Shown piece by piece: positions 1 to 6,013 of a DNA stretch of 36,915 nt. The first letter of the stretch is position 1. Every line of letters begins with the position of its first letter. The position numbers and the translations under genes were made by a program. The notes beneath the pieces were generated by a model that was given only the letters and a program-made list of their open reading frames with translations, did not search any database and was not told the origin of the DNA. The DNA comes from an uncultured Ruminococcus sp. (lineage in GTDB: Bacteria; Bacillota; Clostridia; Oscillospirales; Acutalibacteraceae), in the NCBI GenBank assembly GCA_902802105.1, contig CADCKR010000022.1, positions 1-36,915 of the forward strand, read 5' to 3'.

Positions 1-417
1 TATCTCCTTGCGGCGCTCCGCCGCCCCATTGACCGCTCCGCTCGTTTAAACCCGATCCGTTATGCTCATTCATCAGTCATTGCTGCACAAGAACATAGGT
101 CAGCGTTTTTTCGGCAAAGCTTTTTCAGCAAAAACTATTTTACTCCTTGACCGTCTTTTTGTCAAGCCGCAAATACCGATCTGCCACGGAAATCAAATTC
201 GATCAATTTCGCGCCGGCGAGTTACACGGGGGAAACCCTTCCTAAAACCGCTGAATTTGATATATTTGAGAACAAAATACTACACAAAATTATTCTCTAT
301 TGTAATTTTCTGATACTGCCTGCTGTGAATTTTAAAAATTGATTTCCCTGACCGATCTGCACAGAAATCAATTTCCCTGACCAAAATTGATTTCTGTGGC
401 GTCAGCTTATTTTTTTC
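1..417. other. non-coding stretch at window start
   Basis: No convincing gene is visible. The one plus-strand reading frame (62-313) has no good ribosome-binding site and an unlikely composition. A GC-rich hairpin-capable stretch lies near 11-25 and the rest is AT-rich. The right half holds the short repeats listed separately. It may contain the 3' flank or terminator of a gene lying left of the window. Confidence 0.5.
342..398. repeat. short direct and inverted repeats, possible terminator
   Basis: ATTTCCCTGACC occurs twice (342-353 and 371-382). A perfect 15-bp inverted repeat pairs 360-374 with 384-398 around a 9-nt loop. A T-rich run follows at about 410-420, so a terminator for a gene left of the window is possible. 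A degenerate copy of the block starting ACCGATCTGC (351) lies at 175-199. Confidence 0.45.
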
Positions 418-446
418 TTTACGAAAACGGGGATTTGTGGTATAAT
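418..446 (+). promoter_or_regulatory. sigma-A promoter of the trmN6 operon
   Basis: TTTACG (418-423), a 17-bp spacer and TATAAT (441-446), with a TGG just before the -10 giving an extended -10 element. It lies about 60 bp before the trmN6 start and is the only clear promoter ahead of trmN6-rsmI-maf-dacF. Confidence 0.7.
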
Positions 447-504
447 TTCCTCGTATGGCAATATGATACTTATTATCAATGCGTTCCTATGGAGTGATAG
501 TACT

Positions 505-1260
505 ATGCTTAATACTTGGCTTAATGATGGTGAAAAGCTTGAACCGCTCGGCAGCGGGATAAAACTCATCGTTTCGGCTGAACATACCTTTGGCACCGAT
601 ACGGTTCTGCTTGCAGGCTTTTCCTCTCCGCGAAAGAATGACAAGGCCTGCGAGCTTGGCACCGGCTGCGGCGCAATACCGCTGATATGGAGCCGCGACA
701 ATGTGCCCGCCCATGTTACCGCTGTGGATATACAAGCATCGGCTTGTTCACTTCTGCAAAGAAGTGTTGAGCTTAACAGCCTTCAGCAAAGAATAACCGT
801 ACTTAATTCAGATCTGCTTGATCTTAAAGGAAAAGTACTGCTTTCTTCGTATGATCTTGTAGTCTGCAATCCGCCCTATAAGGCAGCCGGCACTGGTATT
901 GTCAATCCGGAGGAGGTACATAAAATAGCACGGCATGAGTTTGCGTGCACGATGGATGATATTGTCAGAGTGGCTGCCGGACTGCTGAATTTTTCGGGCA
1001 GGTTCTGCCTGTGTCAGCGTCCGGAAAGACTGAGCGATATTATCTGTTCAATGCGCAAGTACGGCATTGAACCCAAAAGACTGCGCTTCGTACAGCAGCG
1101 CATTTCAAAGGAGCCGAAGCTTTTCCTGATCGAAGGAAGACGAGGCGGCCGCCCGAATGGCCTGAGAATAGAGCCGACGCTCTTAATAGAAAAAAATGAC
1201 GGCAGCCTTTCGGATGAAATGATAGCGATCTACGGTGCGTATAAGGAGGATTATCTTTAA
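505..1260 (+). CDS. trmN6: tRNA1(Val) (adenine-37-N6)-methyltransferase family protein
   Basis: Class I SAM-dependent methyltransferase of the TrmN6/YfiC family, which methylates N6 of adenine 37 in tRNA1(Val). The SAM-binding motif I is seen as ELGTGCG and the amino-methyltransferase motif IV as N122-P-P-Y125. The open frame extends 14 codons upstream, but the ATG at 505 is preferred because GGAGTGA (491-497) sits at the right distance before it and the family normally begins close to the 'LGxGxKL' segment. The length of 251 residues is normal. The stop codon abuts the rsmI start, so the two are translationally coupled. Substrate assignment rests on family membership; a related small-RNA or protein substrate cannot be excluded. 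Confidence 0.85.
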   Translation: MLNTWLNDGEKLEPLGSGIKLIVSAEHTFGTDTVLLAGFSSPRKNDKACELGTGCGAIPLIWSRDNVPAHVTAVDIQASACSLLQRSVELNSLQQRITVLNSDLLDLKGKVLLSSYDLVVCNPPYKAAGTGIVNPEEVHKIARHEFACTMDDIVRVAAGLLNFSGRFCLCQRPERLSDIICSMRKYGIEPKRLRFVQQRISKEPKLFLIEGRRGGRPNGLRIEPTLLIEKNDGSLSDEMIAIYGAYKEDYL

Positions 1261-2088
1261 ATGTCAGGAAAGCTGTTTGTAGTAGGCACACCTATCGGCA
1301 ACCTCTCGGACTTTTCGCCGAGAGCGATAGAAACACTCTCACAGGTGGATTTTATCGCCGCAGAGGACACGAGGGTAACGATAAAGCTGCTGAATAAATT
1401 CAACATAAACACACCCATGGTCAGTTACCATAAGTTCAATACGCATGACAGAGGCGAGGAGATATGCGCACGTATCGAAAACGGTGAGAACTGCGCTATC
1501 GTTACCGATGCCGGTATGCCCTGTATTTCCGATCCCGGAGAAATGCTTGTAAGACAGTGCGCCGACCGCGGTATTACTGTCTGTGCTGTGCCGGGGCCTA
1601 CAGCTCTTGCTTCTGCTCTGGCAATATCCGGCCTGCCTACCGGAAGATTTGCATTTGAAGGCTTTCTCAGTGTAAACAAGCCAAGCAGACGGGAGCACCT
1701 TATATCACTGATACATGAAAAGAGGACGATGGTTTTTTACGAGGCTCCGCATAAGCTTTCGGCTACTCTGCGTGATATGCTGCAATACCTCGGCGACAGG
1801 CGCATTTCTATAGTAAGAGAGCTTACCAAGGTGCACGAAGAGGTGATCCGCACAACGCTTGCTGAGGCTGTAAAATCATATGCCGATGACAGCATCAAGG
1901 GCGAGATAGTGCTTGTGATAGAGGGCAGCAACGAAGCCGAAACAAGTGACAGCACTCTTGAAGACGCTGTAAGAACTGCCCGTGAGCTTGCCGACACGGG
2001 ACTTTCACTCTCAGATGCAGCCAAGGAGAGCGCAAAGCTGACAGGCTTCAAAAAGGGCGATATATATAAACAGCTGCTCAGCAAATGA
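1261..2088 (+). CDS. rsmI: 16S rRNA (cytidine-1402-2'-O)-methyltransferase RsmI
   Basis: RsmI uses SAM to 2'-O-methylate C1402 in the decoding centre of 16S rRNA. The tetrapyrrole-methylase-fold hallmarks are present in order: GTPIGNLSDFSPRA near the N-terminus, AEDTR, TDAGMPCISDPG, then VPGPTALASAL. The 275-residue length is typical, and the C-terminal helical extension (from about residue 235) matches the RsmI family. AAGGAGG at 1243-1249 lies inside the end of trmN6 and drives initiation at 1261, directly after the trmN6 stop. The trmN6-rsmI neighbourhood is common in Firmicutes, which supports both calls. Confidence 0.95.
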   Translation: MSGKLFVVGTPIGNLSDFSPRAIETLSQVDFIAAEDTRVTIKLLNKFNINTPMVSYHKFNTHDRGEEICARIENGENCAIVTDAGMPCISDPGEMLVRQCADRGITVCAVPGPTALASALAISGLPTGRFAFEGFLSVNKPSRREHLISLIHEKRTMVFYEAPHKLSATLRDMLQYLGDRRISIVRELTKVHEEVIRTTLAEAVKSYADDSIKGEIVLVIEGSNEAETSDSTLEDAVRTARELADTGLSLSDAAKESAKLTGFKKGDIYKQLLSK

Positions 2089-2104
2089 AAAGGGAGATGT
2101 AAAA

Positions 2105-2710
2105 ATGGATGTAATACTTGCTTCTGCATCACCAAGAAGAAAAGAGCTTCTCAGTAAGATTTACAATGAATTCCGTATCATACCGTCCGATATAAGGGAG
2201 CTTGTGCCGAGGAACCTGCCGGTGGATAAATGCCCTGAATACCTTGCCTGCATGAAAGCCGAAAGTATTTCAAAGGGACGCGAAAGATCACTGATAATCG
2301 GCTGTGATACCTCTGTGCTCATTGACGGTAAAATACTCAACAAGCCAAGAAGCACCAACGATGCCCGCACAATGATGCACCTGCTTTCGGGAAAGACGCA
2401 TCAGGTGATAACCGGCTGCTGCCTTTACTATCAGGGAAGGTTTCACAGCTTTTCAGAAATAACCGAGGTCGAATTTTATCCCCTGAGTGACGATGAGATC
2501 GAGCAGTACATAAAATCCTCAGAGCCGTATGATAAAGCAGGCGGCTACGGCATACAGAACAAGGGCGCACTGTTCATCAAGGGAATAAAGGGCGATTACT
2601 ACAATGTGGTAGGTCTGCCTGTTGCGCGGCTCAAGCGCGAGATAGACAGCTTTCTTGCACAGGGAAATACCGCTGAGGAGCCTCCTGCACCGCCTAAGAA
2701 AAAAAGATAA
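2105..2710 (+). CDS. maf: Maf family nucleoside triphosphate pyrophosphatase
   Basis: Maf proteins hydrolyse non-canonical or pyrimidine nucleoside triphosphates (dTTP/UTP type) to monophosphates, acting as house-cleaning enzymes and linked to division arrest. The N-terminal signature ASASPRRKELL (residues 6-16) and the central GCDTSVLIDGKILNKP and KTHQVITG segments are visible, as is the C-terminal YDKAGGYGIQ motif. The length of 201 residues is normal. The last residues (PPAPPKKKR) form a short Pro/Lys tail of no known role. GGGAG lies about 8 bases before the start, and the gene sits 16 bp after rsmI. It is probably third in the operon. Confidence 0.93.
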   Translation: MDVILASASPRRKELLSKIYNEFRIIPSDIRELVPRNLPVDKCPEYLACMKAESISKGRERSLIIGCDTSVLIDGKILNKPRSTNDARTMMHLLSGKTHQVITGCCLYYQGRFHSFSEITEVEFYPLSDDEIEQYIKSSEPYDKAGGYGIQNKGALFIKGIKGDYYNVVGLPVARLKREIDSFLAQGNTAEEPPAPPKKKR

Positions 2711-2721
2711 CGAACAAAAAA

Positions 2722-2776
2722 TATACCGCATCTTCATGGCATATACATTTACAAATATCCATGGAGGTGCGGTATG
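2722..2776 (+). promoter_or_regulatory. hairpin burying the RBS and start of the next gene
   Basis: Bases 2723-2739 pair with 2759-2775 along 17 bp, with two G-U wobbles as the only deviations. The loop can pair further (ATAT 2741-2744 with ATAT 2755-2758). The right arm contains the Shine-Dalgarno GGAGG (2763-2767) and most of the ATG at 2774. As RNA this would hide the initiation region completely. No T-run follows, so it is not a standard terminator. It could equally be a protein-binding palindrome. Confidence 0.75.
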
Positions 2777-3934
2777 AAATTTTTACGGTCAATTTCTCTG
2801 ATACTGCTTTTTTCTGTTCTGATGATGTCTGTTCCGCTTTTTGACACCGATGTATGCGCTCTTTCGGGCAATGACCTGAAAGCGCCATCTGCGGTGCTTA
2901 TGGATTCGTCTACAGGGCAGGTGCTTTTTGAAAAGGATGCGCACAGCGTCAGACCGTGTGCGTCAATTACTAAGGTCATGACGCTTATACTCGTTATGGA
3001 GGCTATCGACAGCGGCAGGCTGAAATATGATGACGTTATAACAGCCTCGGCTCATGCTTCGTCTATGGGCGGGTCGGATATCTGGCTCGAACCCGGCGAA
3101 ACTATGACAGTTGATGATATGATAAAGGCTACAATAGTTGCAAGCGCAAATGACGCAGCGGTCGCGCTTGCCGAAGCAGTCAGCGGAACAGAGGAGGAAT
3201 TTGTAAGGCAGATGAACGAAAAAGCCAAAAAGCTTGGCATGAAGGAAACCGTATTCAAAAACTGCAACGGTCTTGATGAGGACGGCCATGTTACAAGCGC
3301 CTATGATGTGGCGCTCATGTCAAGGGAGCTGATAAAGCATAAAAAAATACTTGATTACAGCGGTATATGGATGGATGAGCTTCGCGGAGGCAAAACTCAG
3401 CTCGTGAATACCAACAAGCTGCTTAAAACCTACAAGGGTATAACCGGCCTCAAAACAGGCACGACCTCTCAGGCGGGAAGCTGCATAACGGCAACGGCTC
3501 AGCGTGAGGGACTGCACCTGATAGCAGTTGTTTTAGGATGCAGCACAGGCAAGGAACGCTTCAGCGATGCATCAAAGCTGCTTGACAGCGGCTTTGCGGA
3601 CTACATGATGTTTGTGCCCAAGATACCGGACGAAACAAGCGTGAGCATTCCTGTCAAAAACGGCATGACGGATTCGGTGGATACTGTTACGGGAAAGGTA
3701 AGCTCCATGCTGCTGAAAAATGGCAGTGACAGCTCGGTAAAGTCAAAGGTATACCTTCCCGCCGAAACGGAAGCGCCTGTCAGAAAGGGAGATGTTCTCG
3801 GCAAGCTGATATACGAAAGCGGCGGCAAGCAGATAGCAGAGTATCCGATCACCGCCGCAGAGGACGTAAAGGAAATAAATTTCGGGGATGTTGCGGGAAT
3901 GTTTTTTTCAAGTCTTGCGGGAAGCAGCATCTGA
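2774..3934 (+). CDS. dacF: D-alanyl-D-alanine carboxypeptidase, DacF type
   Basis: Low-molecular-weight penicillin-binding protein (peptidase S11) that trims the terminal D-Ala from peptidoglycan pentapeptides outside the membrane. A signal peptide covers roughly residues 1-29. The three active-site motifs are S64-I-T-K67, S124-A-N126 and K227-T-G229. A C-terminal beta domain (about 270-386) follows. The 386-residue length is close to B. subtilis DacF, a sporulation enzyme. The start at 2774 is fixed by GGAGG six bases upstream, but that RBS lies inside a long hairpin, suggesting translational control. The gene is 63 bp after maf. No clear C-terminal amphipathic membrane anchor was verified. 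The DacF rather than DacA/DacB label is an inference from length. Confidence 0.88.
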   Translation: MKFLRSISLILLFSVLMMSVPLFDTDVCALSGNDLKAPSAVLMDSSTGQVLFEKDAHSVRPCASITKVMTLILVMEAIDSGRLKYDDVITASAHASSMGGSDIWLEPGETMTVDDMIKATIVASANDAAVALAEAVSGTEEEFVRQMNEKAKKLGMKETVFKNCNGLDEDGHVTSAYDVALMSRELIKHKKILDYSGIWMDELRGGKTQLVNTNKLLKTYKGITGLKTGTTSQAGSCITATAQREGLHLIAVVLGCSTGKERFSDASKLLDSGFADYMMFVPKIPDETSVSIPVKNGMTDSVDTVTGKVSSMLLKNGSDSSVKSKVYLPAETEAPVRKGDVLGKLIYESGGKQIAEYPITAAEDVKEINFGDVAGMFFSSLAGSSI

Positions 3935-3943
3935 GCCGGAGCA

Positions 3944-5497
3944 TCAGTCACCATCATAATAGACGGCATCATCGGATTCCGATTCAAATTCAAGGCCGTA
4001 AAGCTCGAAAGCTTTCCTGAACAGGGTGTTGCAGTCCTCATACTTGGTGTAGAGCGTATAGCCGTTCATTGCAACAACGATGAATGTGTGACCTTTCATT
4101 GTTGCAGAGGCAACGACAGAGGTACCTGCTTCGTCTGTAAAGCCTGTCTTGATACCGTCACTGTACTTTGAATAAAAACCTGAGCCTTCAATTATAAGCT
4201 TGTTTGAATTTGTCCACGAGATAGTGCCGCCCTTTATGAGCTTCCACTCGACATAGGACTTTGAACATGATTTGCTCACGATAGGCACCGTTTTTGCATA
4301 GTCGCCGATAATGGCAAGATCAAGCGCTGAGGTATAGTGATCTTCATCGTGCCATCCGTCAGGAGTAACGTAATGCGTATGTACAGCTCCGATCTGTGCT
4401 GCACAGTCGTTTACAAGCTCCATGAATATTTTGACGGCTTCCTCATTTGGAATGGTGGGGTCATTTTTATAGATACGCGCGGCATTCACAGCCATTGTGT
4501 AGGCGGCATCGTTGCCGGAGGGCAGCATGAGCGCATCCATGAGCATCTCAAAGGTAAGCTGCATTCCTTCTTCGATGTAAGCCTTGCTTGAATCCCAGTC
4601 GCAGAGGTTTATTTCATCGCCTACGGTTATAACGGTATTGGGGTCTTTGATAATGCTGCTTGCTGTTATAGCCGTGAGCATCTTTGTGGTGCTTGCAGGA
4701 TATATTTTCTTTTGGAAATTTTTTGTATAGAGTATCTCATCGGTCGTAACGTCATAAAGAACCACGTAGCTTGTAGTTAGCTTTGCATCAAGCTCCGCAT
4801 GGGCGGCTCCGGATAATCTGCTGTAATTCACCGTGTATTGGTGCGGGTTGCTGTACACGGGCTTTTCCATCGGAATATCCTGAGATCCCTCGGACGGTTC
4901 TTCGGAGATATCGCTTTCCTCAGCTGAGGACTGGAAGGGCGTTTTTACTGCCGATCCGTCGGACACAGCATTACCGCTTGTTTCCTGAACGGCCGATGAA
5001 ACGGTGCTTTTCTCTGTCTTGCTGTCTGCGCCTTCGCTGTTGGAGGAGCTTGTACACGAGATGTTCGTTATAACGAAAATCGAAACAAGCACAATGATCA
5101 CAAGCACTGCGGATGATACCATCATCATCTTTTTGCGGCGGCGTTTTTTCTGCTTATATCTGATAAAGCTGCTGCGCATTATATCCTCTTCTGCTGCGGC
5201 CTGATCAGGACGCCGGGGTCTGCCTGCTGTGTTCTGCGCGTTATACGGCTGTCTCGGCTGCTGAGGTCTGCCTGCTGTATTCTGCGCGTTATACGGCTGT
5301 CTCGGCTGCTGAGGTCTGCCTGCTGTGTTCTGCGCGTTATACGGCTGTCTTGGCTGCTGAGGTCTGCCTGCTGCGTTCTGCGCATTATACGGCTGTCTTG
5401 GCTGCTGAGGTCTGCCTGTACCGTTTTGTGTGTTATGCGGCTGTCTATAATTATACTGTCCTGATTCCGGACGGTTACGATTGTAATTCGGATCCAT
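3944..5497 (-). CDS. membrane-anchored D,D-carboxypeptidase with N-terminal repeats
   Basis: Second S11-family D-Ala-D-Ala carboxypeptidase, of unusual architecture. Residues 1-110 are a Pro/Gln/Asn-rich cytoplasmic tail with four 16-residue repeats (28-91) plus a partial one. A Lys/Arg cluster (about 115-123) and one transmembrane helix (about 124-144) follow, then a Ser/Glu-rich linker (about 148-215) and the catalytic domain. Active-site motifs are S269-T-T-K272, S327-G-N329 and K450-T-G452. It is a type II membrane protein rather than a secreted one. The RBS is weak: AAAGGA lies about 13 bases before the ATG. It converges on dacF with only 9 bp between the stop codons and no terminator between them. 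The N-terminal tail could bind a cytoplasmic partner, but that is speculation. Confidence 0.88.
   Translation of the reverse strand: MDPNYNRNRPESGQYNYRQPHNTQNGTGRPQQPRQPYNAQNAAGRPQQPRQPYNAQNTAGRPQQPRQPYNAQNTAGRPQQPRQPYNAQNTAGRPRRPDQAAAEEDIMRSSFIRYKQKKRRRKKMMMVSSAVLVIIVLVSIFVITNISCTSSSNSEGADSKTEKSTVSSAVQETSGNAVSDGSAVKTPFQSSAEESDISEEPSEGSQDIPMEKPVYSNPHQYTVNYSRLSGAAHAELDAKLTTSYVVLYDVTTDEILYTKNFQKKIYPASTTKMLTAITASSIIKDPNTVITVGDEINLCDWDSSKAYIEEGMQLTFEMLMDALMLPSGNDAAYTMAVNAARIYKNDPTIPNEEAVKIFMELVNDCAAQIGAVHTHYVTPDGWHDEDHYTSALDLAIIGDYAKTVPIVSKSCSKSYVEWKLIKGGTISWTNSNKLIIEGSGFYSKYSDGIKTGFTDEAGTSVVASATMKGHTFIVVAMNGYTLYTKYEDCNTLFRKAFELYGLEFESESDDAVYYDGD
5225..5416 (-). repeat. 48-bp tandem coding repeats
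   Basis: Four near-identical 48-bp units encode the 16-residue unit GRPQQPRQPYNAQNTA in the cytoplasmic tail of the membrane-anchored carboxypeptidase. A partial fifth copy and a degenerate leading copy flank them. Such arrays usually vary in copy number between strains. Confidence 0.9.
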
Positions 5498-5571
5498 ATA
5501 TTTATCATTATCCTTTCGATGCGGATTGCGGCAAAATTGAAGGTCAAAAGAAAAAATTCATAGCCGAATGG

Positions 5572-5594
5572 CGGGGCGGCAGACTGCCGCTCCG
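5572..5594. terminator. terminator-like hairpin in the leader of the anchored carboxypeptidase
   Basis: Bases 5572-5582 are complementary to 5584-5594 with one G-U pair. On the plus strand the stem is followed by a T-rich tract (5595-5608). There is no plus-strand gene for it to terminate. It may stop antisense transcription, or act as a stem in the minus-strand 5' leader. Confidence 0.35.
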
Positions 5595-5615
5595 ATTTAT
5601 TTTTTAACATATAAC

Positions 5616-5644
5616 AATGTACAACATTTTTATAGCGGTGTCAA
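5616..5644 (-). promoter_or_regulatory. promoter of the anchored carboxypeptidase
   Basis: On the minus strand there is a consensus TTGACA (5639-5644), a 17-bp spacer and TACATT (5616-5621). It would give a 5' leader of about 110 bases before the start at 5497. Confidence 0.65.
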
Positions 5645-5714
5645 GATGCAAAGAATTTTTATTTAACTAAAAAAATCCTGAAAATATACTTTGCAATGTA
5701 ACATTTGTAAATAA

Positions 5715-5876
5715 AATCGCACGTTCAGTGTTCCGCTGATATCCGACAGCACGGAGGGAACGAACAAATACAGATCATCTTCCTTTGATATAGGTCTTGA
5801 ATATGACCCTGAGCTTTGTCTTAGGGGTGCGGATATATATAAACTGTATCCAAGAAACAGGGCGCTCGATCTTTAG
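5715..5876 (+). pseudogene. possible remnant of a coding region
   Basis: Between two in-frame stop codons there are 53 sense codons with a protein-like reading (for example SSFDIGLEYDPELCLRG and ADIYKLYPRNRALDL) ending at TAG 5874-5876. There is no start codon with an RBS. The codon choice looks coding, so it may be the 3' end of a lost gene. The family was not recognised and chance is not excluded. Confidence 0.25.
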
Positions 5877-5952
5877 CAAATTGTTGCGGTATACCCTTTT
5901 AGCAGCACTCGCTAAAGCGCGAAAGCTCTATTTTCTTATTTTTGTCAGCCTA

Positions 5953-5981
5953 TTGATTTTTGCGTGATATTATTTTATAAT
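5953..5981 (+). promoter_or_regulatory. promoter of the S41 peptidase gene
   Basis: TTGATT (5953-5958), 17-bp spacer, perfect TATAAT (5976-5981). The start codon is 33 bp downstream, with GAGGAGGA as the RBS. Confidence 0.75.
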
Positions 5982-6013
5982 AGATAAAAAATATAATATT
6001 TGAGGAGGATATT

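Noticed and set aside
1-60. GC-rich segment as the tail of an rRNA operon
   Set aside because: No recognisable conserved rRNA segment, and the following sequence is AT-rich and unstructured.
62-313. 83-codon plus-strand frame at the left edge
   Set aside because: No RBS, no recognisable motif, basic low-complexity composition; treated as chance.
5225-5416. Array of 48-bp units as a possible CRISPR
   Set aside because: No spacers of differing sequence; the units are contiguous and in frame within a gene.
5179-5610. 143-codon minus-strand frame with repeated DSRITRRTQQADLSS-like units
   Set aside because: It is the frame-shifted shadow of the 48-bp repeats of the carboxypeptidase gene.
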